Positions 50,858 to 61,496 of a stretch of DNA of 64,000 bases are shown in pieces. Position numbers and translations under genes: made by a program. Numbering within the stretch: the stretch's first letter is position 1; every line of letters begins with the position of its first letter. The notes under the pieces are model-generated. The model was not told the DNA's origin, did not search any database, and saw only the letters and a program-made list of their open reading frames with translations. This stretch comes from Mycobacterium sp. 1164985.4. GTDB lineage: Bacteria > Actinomycetota > Actinomycetes > Mycobacteriales > Mycobacteriaceae. The stretch spans positions 1 to 64,000 of the forward strand of contig NZ_LZMD01000060.1 in assembly GCF_001668575.1 (NCBI RefSeq), in the 5' to 3' direction.

Positions 50858-51946
50858 TCAAACTCCTAATCCGAGAATGCGCGAAGCGATGATGTTCTTC
50901 TGAATCTGCGACGTGCCGCCCATCACGCTCTGCGCGCGGCTGTACATGTAGGCGCCGAACAGTTCGGGATCGCTCGTGCCCACGGTGGCCAACGCAGCAT
51001 GCCCCACGGACTGCTCGACCCACGTCATCAACAGTTTGTCCAGCGACCCCTGCGGCCCGTGGGTCAACCCGTCGAGCTGTTCGGAGAGCCTCCTGCGCAC
51101 ATGCAGCCTCAGCATCTCGGTCTGCACCCACGCCCATGCCAGCTCCTCGGGAGCCGATCCGTCTACCCGGGATGCCAACTGCCGCACCAGCTTTCCGTAG
51201 CGCGCCGAGAAGCCCAGCGTCGAGGGTTCCCGCTCGTGGCTGACGACGGTCATCGCCAGCTTCCAGCCCTCGCCGGGCGCGCCGACCATGTTCTCGGCGG
51301 GCACCCGGGCACCGTCGAACAGCACCTGGCCGAATTCCTTGGTGACGCCGCTGATCATCTTCAACGGCCGCTGTTCGATCCCGGTCTGGTGCATCGGCAC
51401 GATGAACGCCGAGATGCCCTTGTGCTTCGGCACATTCTTGTCGGTGCGGGCCAACAGCAGACACCAGTCGGCCACATCGGAATAGCTGGTCCAGATCTTG
51501 TGCCCGTGGATGACGTACTCGTCACCCTCACAGGTCGCCGTCGTGGTCAGCGACGCCAGATCCGAACCCGCCCCGGGCTCGGAGAAGCCCTGACACCACC
51601 GCTCGGTGCCGTTGATCATTCCGGGCAGGAACCGTTGGCGAAGCTCTTCGCTGCCGTGATGCGACAGCCCGACCACCAAGTATCCCAGGCTGGGCCGCGC
51701 CGGCGCCCCGGCCTTGGCGATCTCCTCGTCGACGATCACATCGTAGACAGGCGGCAGATCCTGTCCGCCATACTCTTTCGGCCACGATGTGCCGAAGAAC
51801 CCGGCTTTGTAGAGTGCCTGATGCCATGCGCCCTGCGCGGCCCAGTACTCGTCGCCCGATGTCGGGAACTTCCCCTTCTGCTCGGTCAGCCAGCCGCGCA
51901 ACCGCTCGCGAAATGCGGCTTCGTCCGGTGAGTCACGAAAGTCCAA
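50858..51946 (-). CDS. Acyl-CoA dehydrogenase, large subunit of a second pair (FadE)
   Basis: A 362-residue acyl-CoA dehydrogenase. CQGFSEPGAGSDLASLTT, IHGHKIWTSYSDVAD, VSHEREPSTLGF and VMGGTSQIQKNIIASRILGLG are typical. TTG start with GGAGGAG 8 bases upstream; it overlaps the short partner gene by 14 bases. As with the 4232/5360 pair, a heteromeric enzyme is likely. Confidence 0.91.
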   Translation of the reverse strand: MDFRDSPDEAAFRERLRGWLTEQKGKFPTSGDEYWAAQGAWHQALYKAGFFGTSWPKEYGGQDLPPVYDVIVDEEIAKAGAPARPSLGYLVVGLSHHGSEELRQRFLPGMINGTERWCQGFSEPGAGSDLASLTTTATCEGDEYVIHGHKIWTSYSDVADWCLLLARTDKNVPKHKGISAFIVPMHQTGIEQRPLKMISGVTKEFGQVLFDGARVPAENMVGAPGEGWKLAMTVVSHEREPSTLGFSARYGKLVRQLASRVDGSAPEELAWAWVQTEMLRLHVRRRLSEQLDGLTHGPQGSLDKLLMTWVEQSVGHAALATVGTSDPELFGAYMYSRAQSVMGGTSQIQKNIIASRILGLGV

Positions 51947-52745
51947 TGGACAACTCCTCCAACTTCACGGGCCAGGTCTCGGTGGCGGCCAACACCCGGC
52001 GCAGGTAGACGTGGGCCAGGCACTCCCAGGTGTTGCCGATGCCGCCGTGCACCTGAATCGATGTCTCGCAGACGGTCAAAGCCGCTCGCGCACAGTAGAT
52101 CTTGGCCACTCGGGCCGCCTCGATCGCCTCGGCGGCCGGGAGTTCGTCGACCGCCCATGCGGCGTGCCGCGACACGCTGATCGAACCCTCGATCAGCGCG
52201 ATGCCCTCGGCCAGCAGGTGGCCGACCGCCTGGTATGAGCCGACGGTTGCACCGTACTGCTCACGAACCTTGGCGTATTCGACGGCCAGGTCCTGTGCTC
52301 CCCTGGCCGACCCGACCAGATCGGCACACGTGACCGTCAGCGCCAACGCCCGCCACCGACCGGCGTCCTCCTCCGACAAGTCGTCGAGTTCCGCGGGCGA
52401 TTCGACGACCCCGGCAAGGCTTTTGGTCAGATCGACCGACTCGGGCGACTCGGCGACGGCCGGTTCATGCCCGCTACGTGCCCGCAGGTCGTCGGCGAGC
52501 ACCGGCCGGATGAACGGCACGTCGACCAGGCCACGGGCGAACTCCTCGGCCACGATCGCCACCTCGACACCGGAGGCCCCGTCCGAGCGCAGCGTGCGAA
52601 AACCGGTGGCGTCCACCGCCTTCTCCAGCCTGGCGACCCTGGTGGCGTCCTCGAGGTCGGCCACCGACCCGGGACCCAGGTCGTCGGCCAGGCTCGCCGC
52701 GGCGGCCCGCAACTGTTGTTGTTCACTGGTCAGACGGACGTCCAC
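51933..52745 (-). CDS. Acyl-CoA dehydrogenase, short partner subunit (FadE)
   Basis: A 270-residue protein, shortened relative to full-length FadE. The C-terminal helices are kept (VREQYGATVGSYQAVGHLLA; IQVHGGIGNTWECLAHVYLR). GTG 52745 has GAAGGAG upstream and overlaps the ligase stop by 16 bases. Paired with the following large subunit, as in heteromeric sterol FadEs. Confidence 0.87.
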   Translation of the reverse strand: MDVRLTSEQQQLRAAAASLADDLGPGSVADLEDATRVARLEKAVDATGFRTLRSDGASGVEVAIVAEEFARGLVDVPFIRPVLADDLRARSGHEPAVAESPESVDLTKSLAGVVESPAELDDLSEEDAGRWRALALTVTCADLVGSARGAQDLAVEYAKVREQYGATVGSYQAVGHLLAEGIALIEGSISVSRHAAWAVDELPAAEAIEAARVAKIYCARAALTVCETSIQVHGGIGNTWECLAHVYLRRVLAATETWPVKLEELSIGLS

Positions 52746-54127
52746 AGACGCTCCTTCAACACTCGACGAAGAACCTTTCCCGACGGCAGCCGCGGGATCT
52801 CGGGCACGACAATCACCCGGCTGGGCCCCTTGTACGACGCCAGTCGCTCCCCTACCCACGACGCCAACTCGTCTTCAGGCACTGAAGCATTCATCTTCAC
52901 GGCGGCGACGATGGCTTCGCCGTTGGCCGTGTCGGGCACACCGAAAACTGCGCAGTCGTCGACCGCGGGATGCCCGTGCAGCACCGCCTCGACCTCGGCG
53001 GGCGCGACCTGGAAGCCGCGCACCTTGATCATCTCCTTCGACCGGTCGGTGATTCGCAGCCAGCCATCGTCGTCCAGATAGCCGACGTCGCCGGTCCGGT
53101 ACCACCCGTCGTCGAATGCCGACGCCGTCGCCGACTCCGGCAGGTAGCCCGCCATCACCGAATCCGACTGCACCTCGATCTCGCCGGCCTGCCCCGTCTC
53201 GAGGACCGAACCGCTGTCCAGTGACACCACCCGCACCCGCACACCGGGCACGGCGCGGCCCACGGTGTCGAGGTGTCGGCCGTCGACGTCGTTGCATGAG
53301 ATGACCGGCAGCTCGCTGGCGCCGTACGCCGTCGCCCACTTCACCCCGGTCCTGGCCGTCACGGCCTCCGCGACGCTCTGGGTCACCGGCGTCGCACACC
53401 ACATGATGTAGCGCAGCGACGACAGATCGTGGGACTCCAGATCCGGGTGTGCGGCCAACGCCAAAGCGATTGGGGCCACGGCCATCTCGATGGTGATCCG
53501 GTCGCTTTCGATATGCCGGAGCATGGTGTCGATGTCGAAGCGCCGATGCAACCGGATCCACGTCCCCGTCTCGAGCGCCATCACGATGTTGAGCAGACCC
53601 AGGATGTGCGAGGGCGGCGTCATGATCTGCAGGCGGTCCGACGACGACAGCTGAAGAGCATCGCGCCAGTGCCGAACCGCGACGTCGAACGCGGCGTGGG
53701 TGTGGCGCACGGCCTTCGGCATGCCGGTGGTACCCGAACTGAACACGAACAGCGCGTCGGCCTGAGGATCGGGTGCGGTGACCTCCCGCTGCCCGGGTTC
53801 GATCGGATCGTCGAGCGAGAGCATCGGCATGATCTCGGCCAGCAAGGGATGATCGCCCACCGCGTGCGCCGGACGGGTCAGCGCCAGCGCGTGCTCGATC
53901 TCCGTGCGCCGCCACGCCGGGCTGAGCAAGACCGCCGAGGCGCCCAGCCGCCAGACGGCGCGCAGCGCCACGACGAACTCGGGTCGGTTCGACGACATCA
54001 GCGCGACCCGGTCGCCGGCGCGTACGCCGCGGGACTTCAGGGTGGCGGCCATCCCGGCGCTCAGCGCGTCAAGCTGCGACAGCGTGTATTCACGCTGCTC
54101 GAAGGCGAGCGCGATCGCCTCACTCAC
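52730..54127 (-). CDS. AMP-forming acyl-CoA synthetase (FadD/4CL-like)
   Basis: A 465-residue adenylate-forming ligase, shorter than FadD at 16045. FVFSSGTTGMPKAVRHTHAA, YGASELPVISCN, YRTGDVGYLDDDGWLRITDR and PRLPSGKVLRRVLKER are the canonical motifs. It activates a pathway acid ahead of the FadE pair encoded directly downstream. GTG 54127; the divergent ferredoxin gene shares the operator region. Confidence 0.91.
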   Translation of the reverse strand: MSEAIALAFEQREYTLSQLDALSAGMAATLKSRGVRAGDRVALMSSNRPEFVVALRAVWRLGASAVLLSPAWRRTEIEHALALTRPAHAVGDHPLLAEIMPMLSLDDPIEPGQREVTAPDPQADALFVFSSGTTGMPKAVRHTHAAFDVAVRHWRDALQLSSSDRLQIMTPPSHILGLLNIVMALETGTWIRLHRRFDIDTMLRHIESDRITIEMAVAPIALALAAHPDLESHDLSSLRYIMWCATPVTQSVAEAVTARTGVKWATAYGASELPVISCNDVDGRHLDTVGRAVPGVRVRVVSLDSGSVLETGQAGEIEVQSDSVMAGYLPESATASAFDDGWYRTGDVGYLDDDGWLRITDRSKEMIKVRGFQVAPAEVEAVLHGHPAVDDCAVFGVPDTANGEAIVAAVKMNASVPEDELASWVGERLASYKGPSRVIVVPEIPRLPSGKVLRRVLKERLWTSV

Positions 54128-54164
54128 ACCCTGTCCTCACTAGTGTCCGCGACGGATTTCGCTT

Positions 54165-54171
54165 TGAGAAT
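54165..54171. promoter_or_regulatory. Half-operator TGAGAAT
   Basis: One arm of the common palindrome, followed by an unmatched right half (GTATCAT). It lies 21 bases from the perfect copy at 54186, in the divergent promoter. Confidence 0.4.
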
Positions 54172-54185
54172 AGCGTATCATTTAA

Positions 54186-54202
54186 CGAGAATGATATTCT
54201 CG
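54186..54202. promoter_or_regulatory. Perfect palindromic operator CGAGAATGATATTCTCG
   Basis: A 17-bp perfect inverted repeat between the ligase operon (start 54127, minus) and the ferredoxin (start 54237, plus), 34 bases before the ferredoxin start. Same consensus as the copy at 10121. Confidence 0.73.
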
Positions 54203-54236
54203 CCCAGTTAGAACCGATATGCCAGGAGAGTTGTTG

Positions 54237-54548
54237 ATGACGGCGGATCCGATGCCTGACCAGCCAGCACAAGGCGGACAGGTGACGATCGTGCTCGACC
54301 GCAAGAAGGTGTCGGTGACGCGCGTCGCCGACGAGACGCTCCTGGAGAGCGCCAGGCGGGCCGGGTTGTCGCCGCCCTTCTCGTGCGAAGCGGGCAACTG
54401 CGGCACCTGCATGGGCAAGCTCACCGAGGGTCGCGCCACCATGCGGGTCAACGACGCTCTCGACGAGGACGAGGTCGACGAGGGATACATCCTCACCTGC
54501 CAAGCGATCCCGGACACCGACACGATCTGCGTGACCTACGACGACTGA
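54237..54548 (+). CDS. Plant-type [2Fe-2S] ferredoxin
   Basis: A 103-residue ferredoxin with the cluster motif FSCEAGNCGTCMGKL (C-x4-C-x2-C) and the fourth cysteine in ILTCQAIPD. This is the same fold as the C-terminal electron-entry domain of oxygenase reductases. ATG 54237 has AGGAG 7 bases upstream. It is a plausible electron donor to the Rieske oxygenase at 884; both carry the same operator. No reductase gene is adjacent. The end overlaps the convergent CoA-transferase by 13 bases. Confidence 0.92.
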   Translation: MTADPMPDQPAQGGQVTIVLDRKKVSVTRVADETLLESARRAGLSPPFSCEAGNCGTCMGKLTEGRATMRVNDALDEDEVDEGYILTCQAIPDTDTICVTYDD

Positions 54549-55618
54549 GCCGCGATGTCGCCGTGCTCATCGACGCGGGGGGCCGGCCGGTATTCCGGCT
54601 CATAGCCGACGATCTGAATCGGGCTGCGCACCAACCGGAAATCTCCCGCCTGCACGATCACCTCGGGCGTCTGCTCCAACGCCTCAGGCAGCGTGCGCAC
54701 CGCGGCGACCGGGATACCCAAGGGGCGCAAGCGCGCCTCCCAGCTCGCGGCGGTGTCGGTGGCCAGCGCGGCGGCCACCACCTCCAAGACCTCGTCGCGC
54801 TTGGCCGCGCGCTCCGCCATCGTCGGAAAGCCCTCGATGCCCGCTTCGGCCGCGAACGCGCGCCAGAACCCGTCGTGGGTGATGAACAGCGCCAGGTAGC
54901 CCTCCGCCGTCGCAAACAGTTGCGCCGGAACGTAATACGAGTGCGCGCCGAACGGATAGCGCAACGGCGCCGCGCCGTCGTTCAGGTACGCCGAGGCGCG
55001 GTAGTTCAGCTGCGAGAACATCACGTCGCGCAGGGACACGTCGACCTGACCACCGCGGCCGGACACGATCTGCGCCAGCAGACCGAGCGCCGCGGCCAGG
55101 CCGGTCGAGTTGTCGGCCGACGAGTATCCCGGCAGGGTCGGCGGTTCATCCGGATGACCGGTCATCGCCGCCACCCCGGTCGCGGCCTGAATGACGTAGT
55201 CGAACGCGGGATCGTCGCCGCCCTCGAGTCCGAAGCCCGTCATCGCGACACAGACGATGCGTTCGTTGAACCGCCGAAGCGATTCGTATGTGAGGCCGAG
55301 CTTCTTGATCGCCGACGGCTTCATGTTCACCAGCAGCGCATGGGATTCCGCGACGAGTTCGCCGAGCCGCCGTCGGCCGTCGTCGGACCGCAGGTCAAGG
55401 ACGACGCTTTTCTTGTTGCGGTTCAGGCTCGCGAAGTAGCTGTCACCGACCTGCCGTGAGATCTCACCACCCGGCGGCTCGATCTTGATGACCTCCGCGC
55501 CCAGGTCGGCCAGGAGCATGGTGGCGTACGGGCCGGCCAGCATGACTCCGACCTCGATGATCCGGATGCCGGCCAGCGGCGGGCCGCTAATCGAACCCAG
55601 CGGTGCGCCAGCGCTCAC
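54536..55618 (-). CDS. CaiB/BaiF-family CoA-transferase or racemase
   Basis: A 360-residue class III CoA-transferase-family protein. LAGIRIIEVGVMLAGPYATM, LNRNKKSVVLDLRSDDGR and PGYSSADNSTG with D169, the position of the catalytic aspartate in formyl-CoA transferase. It moves CoA between acids or racemises 2-methylacyl-CoA. Overlaps the next gene by 4 bases and is in the operon leading from the mutase genes. Confidence 0.9.
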   Translation of the reverse strand: MSAGAPLGSISGPPLAGIRIIEVGVMLAGPYATMLLADLGAEVIKIEPPGGEISRQVGDSYFASLNRNKKSVVLDLRSDDGRRRLGELVAESHALLVNMKPSAIKKLGLTYESLRRFNERIVCVAMTGFGLEGGDDPAFDYVIQAATGVAAMTGHPDEPPTLPGYSSADNSTGLAAALGLLAQIVSGRGGQVDVSLRDVMFSQLNYRASAYLNDGAAPLRYPFGAHSYYVPAQLFATAEGYLALFITHDGFWRAFAAEAGIEGFPTMAERAAKRDEVLEVVAAALATDTAASWEARLRPLGIPVAAVRTLPEALEQTPEVIVQAGDFRLVRSPIQIVGYEPEYRPAPRVDEHGDIAAQSS

Positions 55619-56571
55619 CGCACCGCCTTGGCCAGTTCGGCGATGACCTCGCGCGTGCGGTACTTCGATGCGATCAGCTCGTCCCGGTTGTCACCGATCG
55701 GCAACAGGCGGACCGAGAGGTCGGTCACTCCTGCGTCGGCGAACCGCTGGAAACGGGCCAGGATCGCGTCCTCGTCGCCGGCGGCGCACAGATCGCCGAC
55801 GTCGCGCGCATCGCCGCGGTCCAGCAGCCGCTGATAGTTCGGCGACGTCTCGGCCTCGGCGAGGATGCGGTTCGCCCGCTCCTTGGCCGCCTCGATCTCC
55901 GAATTCGCGCACAGACACACCGGAATTCCGGCGACGATGCGCGGCGCAGCCCTGCCCGCCTCGGCGGCGGCCTTGTTGATCTTGGGGGCGATGTGCTCAC
56001 CGATCGCCTTCTCGTCTGCCATCCACAAGACGGTGCCGTCGGCGCGCTCCCCGGCGATCTGGAGCATCACGGGGCCGAGCGCGGCCACCAACACCGGCAG
56101 CGGGCTCTCCGCGCCGAGCACCGTCGGGTTGTGCACCGTGAAGGTGTCGTTCTCGACGTCGACGTCGCCCGGGCCCGCGAGCGCCGCGTTGAGCACCTCG
56201 AGATAGTCGCGGGTGTAGCCCGCCGGCTTCTCATAGGGAATGCCGAGCATGTCACGCACGATCCAGTGATGGGACGGCCCCACGCCCAGCGCGAGCCGTC
56301 CGCCGGCCATCGCGTGCACGGACAGGGCCTGACGCGCGAGCGCGATCGGGTGCTGCGCCTGCAGGGGCACCACCGCGGTCCCGAGTTCGATCTTCGAGGT
56401 GTGCGCGGCCATCAGCGCCACCATGGTCAGACAGTCGAAGTCGTTGGGCACCTGCGGCATCCACGCAGTGTCCAGCCCCGCGGACTCGGCCCACTCGATA
56501 TCGGACACCAGCTTGTTGACCTTGCGCGCCATATCGCCGCGCTCGGCCCCGATCATCACGCCAAGGCGCAT
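55615..56571 (-). CDS. LLM-class F420-dependent oxidoreductase
   Basis: A 318-residue luciferase-like protein. MRLGVMIGAERGDMARKVNK, TAVVPLQAQHPIALARQALS and LALGVGPSHHWIVRDMLGIP are characteristic of mycobacterial F420-dependent LLM enzymes. It transfers hydride to or from F420 on an unknown substrate. Located 36 bases after the small mutase subunit and overlapping the CoA-transferase by 4 bases. Confidence 0.9.
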   Translation of the reverse strand: MRLGVMIGAERGDMARKVNKLVSDIEWAESAGLDTAWMPQVPNDFDCLTMVALMAAHTSKIELGTAVVPLQAQHPIALARQALSVHAMAGGRLALGVGPSHHWIVRDMLGIPYEKPAGYTRDYLEVLNAALAGPGDVDVENDTFTVHNPTVLGAESPLPVLVAALGPVMLQIAGERADGTVLWMADEKAIGEHIAPKINKAAAEAGRAAPRIVAGIPVCLCANSEIEAAKERANRILAEAETSPNYQRLLDRGDARDVGDLCAAGDEDAILARFQRFADAGVTDLSVRLLPIGDNRDELIASKYRTREVIAELAKAVR

Positions 56572-56607
56572 GTCAGTTCTTCCTTCGAGAGTTCGGCGCC
56601 GAGCGAG

Positions 56608-57023
56608 TCACTGCCCGCTCACCGTCAGCTTGCGCACCTCGTCGACCAAGGTGTCGAGCGGAGTGCCCGTCGGGAACACCGCGGCCGCACCGGCGGACAG
56701 CAGCTTGGGCACATCGCCCTGCGGGATGGTGCCGCCGACGACGACGGCGATGTCACCCGCGTCGGCCGCACGCAGGGCCTCGACCGTTCGCGTCGTGAGC
56801 GCCACGTGTGCGCCGGACAGGATCGAAAGCCCGACCAGCGCAACGTCTTCCTGCAGGGCGATCGACACGATGTCCTCGATGCGCTGGCGGATCCCGGTGT
56901 AGATCACCTCGAAGCCGGCATCACGCAGCGTTCGCGCGACGATCTTCGCGCCGCGGTCGTGACCGTCGAGGCCGGGTTTGGCGACGAGCACCCGCACCGG
57001 GCCGGCGGCAGAAGCGTCCGCCA

Positions 57024-57024
<1 letters not shown>
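56608..57024 (-). CDS. B12-binding small subunit of acyl-CoA mutase
   Basis: A 138-residue cobalamin-binding domain. The DxHxxG motif (KPGLDGHDRGAKIVAR) supplies the lower histidine ligand; SILSGAH and VVVGGTIPQGD complete the Rossmann-like fold. ATG 57024 shares one base with the stop of the large subunit (TGATG), so the subunits are made together. As in isobutyryl- and 2-hydroxyisobutyryl-CoA mutases, the B12 domain is a separate polypeptide. Confidence 0.94.
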
Positions 57025-58601
<1,577 letters not shown>

Positions 58602-58612
58602 CACGGATAACG

Positions 58613-58642
58613 TACTTGCAAAAAATGAGAATGCCAATACCG
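58613..58642. promoter_or_regulatory. 30-bp promoter-region element, copy 1, with TGAGAAT half-site
   Basis: TACTTGCA ... TGAGAATGCCAATACCG; 26 of 30 bases match the copy at 58722. It contains a left arm of the common operator (58626-58632) without a matching right arm, 11 bases before the mutase start on the opposite strand. Probably a regulatory site of the mutase promoter. Confidence 0.5.
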
Positions 58643-58721
58643 CACGCCGGAAACGTGCACCGAGCAGGGGGCGTCCGGACGCACCGAAACCCCGCGAAGA
58701 CCCGGTACACAGCGAATATGG

Positions 58722-58751
58722 CACTTGCGTAAAATGAGAACGCCAATACCG
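58722..58751. promoter_or_regulatory. 30-bp promoter-region element, copy 2, with TGAGAAC half-site
   Basis: CACTTGCG ... TGAGAACGCCAATACCG, in the same orientation as copy 1 and 109 bases away. It ends 59 bases before the SDR start at 58811. The paired elements cover both divergent promoters in the 209-base gap, which otherwise shows no gene. Confidence 0.5.
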
Positions 58752-58810
58752 ATCGCATCCCGGGTCCGCTAGCATCGTGGGGCGACTCAGGTCGCAGCCA
58801 AAGGAGGTCC

Positions 58811-59662
58811 ATGTCCGCCTTCACTGACCGCACGCTCGTCGTCTCCGGCGGCAGTCGCGGCATCGGTCTCGCGATCGCTCTGGCCGCGGCCAGGCGCGGC
58901 GCCAACGTCGTGCTGCTGGCCAAGACGGCCGAACCGCACCCAAAGCTCCCCGGCACCGTGCACACCGCCGTCGCGGAGGTCGAGGCCGCCGGCGGCAAGG
59001 GTGTCGCGGTGGTCGGCGACGTGCGCAAGGAAGAGGACGTGCAGCGCGCGGTCGACGCGGCCGTCGAGAATTTCGGCGGGGTGGACGTCGTGGTCAACAA
59101 CGCCAGCGCCATCGCCACGGAGCCCACCGAACAACTGGCCGCCAAGAAGTTCGACCTGATGATGGACATCAACGTGCGCGGCACGTTCCTGCTCACCAAG
59201 GCGGCGCTGCCGTACCTGCGCAAGTCGGCCGCGCGCACCGAGGGCGCGGAGGCGGCGGGAGCGCACGTGATCACGCTGGCACCGCCCCTGAACCTGAACC
59301 CGCACTGGCTGGGTGCCCATCCCTCCTACACGTTGTCTAAGTACGGGATGACGTTGCTCTCGCTCGGGTGGGCCGCCGAATACGCGGACACCGGCATCGG
59401 ATTCAGCTGCCTGTGGCCCGAGACCTACATCGCCACCTCGGCCGTCGCCAACGCACCCGGCTTCAAGGAGATGCTCGAGCGGTCCCGCGATCCGCAGATC
59501 ATGGGTGACGCCGCCGCGTTGGTCCTGTCGCGCCCCGCGGCCGACGTGAACGGCAGGTGCTTCATCGATTCGGATCTGCTTGCCGAATCCGGCGTGACGG
59601 ACCTGTCGCGCTACGGCGGTGGGGATGACCCCATCCTTGATATCTTCGTCGACAAGTCATGA
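58811..59662 (+). CDS. SDR-family oxidoreductase, HSDL2-like
   Basis: A 283-residue SDR. VVSGGSRGIGLAIALAAARR, KTAEPHPKLPGTVHTA, NNASAIATEPTEQ and YTLSKYGMT match the HSDL2-like branch with its characteristic insert after beta-2. GGAGG precedes the ATG by 5 bases. It overlaps the next ligase gene by 4 bases. The substrate is unknown; probably a hydroxyacyl or lipid alcohol. Confidence 0.87.
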   Translation: MSAFTDRTLVVSGGSRGIGLAIALAAARRGANVVLLAKTAEPHPKLPGTVHTAVAEVEAAGGKGVAVVGDVRKEEDVQRAVDAAVENFGGVDVVVNNASAIATEPTEQLAAKKFDLMMDINVRGTFLLTKAALPYLRKSAARTEGAEAAGAHVITLAPPLNLNPHWLGAHPSYTLSKYGMTLLSLGWAAEYADTGIGFSCLWPETYIATSAVANAPGFKEMLERSRDPQIMGDAAALVLSRPAADVNGRCFIDSDLLAESGVTDLSRYGGGDDPILDIFVDKS

Positions 59663-61167
59663 GCATCTCACTGCTGCTCGAGATGGCCTCGAGCAATCCG
59701 GACCGCACCGCCGTGGTGTCGGGCGAATTGCGGCTGACCACTGGTGAGTTGAGTGCGTTGGCCGACGGCGGGGCGGGTGTCATCGCCGCGTCCGGCGCGT
59801 CCCATGTGGCGTACGTCGGCACGGGTGGCGCGATGCTGCCGCTGCTGTTGTTCTCCTCAGCGCGGGGCGGCGTCGCGGTGACGCCGCTGAACTACCGGCT
59901 CAGCGCCGACGGCCTCCGCGAGCTCATCGATCGCCTCCCCCAGCCGCTCGTCGTCGCCGACGCCGAGTACCGCGAGATGGTCGCGGGCGCGGGCAAGCAG
60001 GTCATCGGTTCCGACGAATTCCTCGACGCCGCGCGCACGGCCGAGCCCAGCCCCGATGTCCCTGTGTTCGCCGACCCTGAGGACGTCGGGGTCGTGCTGT
60101 TCACCTCGGGCACGACGTCGCGTCCGAAAGCCGTTGAGCTGACGCACAACAACCTCACCAGCTACATCACCGGCACGGTCGAGTTCGATTCCGCCGAATC
60201 CGGCGACGCCGCGTTGATTTGCGTCCCGCCGTATCACATCGCGGGTGTCAGCGCCGCGCTGTCCAATCTCTATGCCGGCCGAAAGATGGTGTACCTGCCA
60301 CAGTTCGACGCCAGGGAGTGGATTCGGTTGGTTCGCGACGAAGGCGTCACGTCGGCGACGGTCGTGCCGACGATGCTGGACCGCATCGTCACCGCCCTCG
60401 AGACGGAGAACGCGTCGCTGCCCACCCTGCGCAGTCTTGCGTACGGCGGCTCGAAGGTGCCACTTCCGTTGGTGCGCAAGGCGCTTTCGCTGTTGCCCGA
60501 GGTCGGATTCGTCAACGCCTACGGGTTGACCGAGACCAGTTCGACCATCGCGGTGCTCGGACCCGAGGACCACCGCGAGGCGCTGGCCTCCTCCGACGAG
60601 GCCGTCCTGCGCAGGCTCGGCTCGGTCGGCCAGCCGGTGCCGGGCGTCGAGGTGCAGATCCGCAATGCCGACGGCGAGGTGCTCGGCGCAGGCGAGACCG
60701 GGGAGCTGTTCGTGCGCGGCGACCAGGTGTCGGGCCGCTATGCCGAGATCGGGTCGGTGCTCGACGCCGACGGTTGGTTCCCCACCAAGGACATCGCGAT
60801 GCTCGACGAGGACGGTTACCTGTTCATCGGTGGGCGCTCGGACGACACGATCATCCGCGGCGGGGAGAACATCGCCCCCGCCGAGATCGAGGACGTCCTC
60901 GTAGAACATCCGGCGGTGCGCGACTGCGCCGTGGTGGGGCCCGAGGACCCGCAGTGGGGTCAGATCATCGTCGCGGTGGTGGTTCCGGCCGACACTCCGG
61001 ACGGCCCGGCCACCCCGGACGCCGACGAACTGCGCGAACACGTGCGGCGGCAGCTACGCGGGTCGCGCACACCCGACCGCATCGTGTTCCGTGACGAGTT
61101 GCCGACAAACGCGACCGGCAAGGTACTGCGTCGAGAACTGATCGCGGAGTTGACAGCCACCAATTAG
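59659..61167 (+). CDS. AMP-forming acyl-CoA synthetase (FadD family)
   Basis: A 502-residue adenylate-forming ligase. VLFTSGTTSRPKAVELTHNN, AYGLTETSSTIAV, PTKDIAMLDEDGYLFIGGRS, RGGENIAPAEIEDVLVEHPA and TNATGKVLRRELI give all core motifs. The third synthetase of the window and the second in this gene group. Overlaps the SDR by 4 bases (ATGA). Confidence 0.91.
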   Translation: MSISLLLEMASSNPDRTAVVSGELRLTTGELSALADGGAGVIAASGASHVAYVGTGGAMLPLLLFSSARGGVAVTPLNYRLSADGLRELIDRLPQPLVVADAEYREMVAGAGKQVIGSDEFLDAARTAEPSPDVPVFADPEDVGVVLFTSGTTSRPKAVELTHNNLTSYITGTVEFDSAESGDAALICVPPYHIAGVSAALSNLYAGRKMVYLPQFDAREWIRLVRDEGVTSATVVPTMLDRIVTALETENASLPTLRSLAYGGSKVPLPLVRKALSLLPEVGFVNAYGLTETSSTIAVLGPEDHREALASSDEAVLRRLGSVGQPVPGVEVQIRNADGEVLGAGETGELFVRGDQVSGRYAEIGSVLDADGWFPTKDIAMLDEDGYLFIGGRSDDTIIRGGENIAPAEIEDVLVEHPAVRDCAVVGPEDPQWGQIIVAVVVPADTPDGPATPDADELREHVRRQLRGSRTPDRIVFRDELPTNATGKVLRRELIAELTATN

Positions 61168-61180
61168 CAAGGAGCCCAGC

Positions 61181-61483
61181 ATGATCAAGAACGGCACGCG
61201 ACTGCAGAGCCAAGTGTGCGACACCCAGGTCATCGTCGTGCGCAGCTCGGACAGCCTCGACGATCTGCGTGCGGGCGGTGTTCCGATGGTGCCCCTGGAC
61301 GCCGAGAAGTCCGCCGACGCCCAGATCGACCCGGAATTCTCCGGCGGCAACGCGATGGGCAAACGCTACGTCGACGACAACGGCGCCGAAGTCCTGGTGA
61401 CCAAGGCCGGGGCCGGAACGCTGAGCGTGGGCACCACGCCGCTGTCTCTCAAGGAAGCCAAGCCGCTACCGGCGAGCGACTGA
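61181..61483 (+). CDS. Small conserved protein of unknown function
   Basis: A 100-residue protein beginning MIKNGTRLQSQVCDTQVIVV. It has a single cysteine (C13), a Gly/Pro-rich middle (DPEFSGGNAMGKRYVDD) and no membrane segment or signal peptide. CAAGGAGC precedes the ATG by about 6 bases, and it follows the acyl-CoA synthetase by 13 bases, so it is cotranscribed. I recall similar small proteins near acyl-CoA genes in actinobacteria but know no function. Confidence 0.8.
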   Translation: MIKNGTRLQSQVCDTQVIVVRSSDSLDDLRAGGVPMVPLDAEKSADAQIDPEFSGGNAMGKRYVDDNGAEVLVTKAGAGTLSVGTTPLSLKEAKPLPASD

Positions 61484-61496
61484 TACCTTTCACCGG

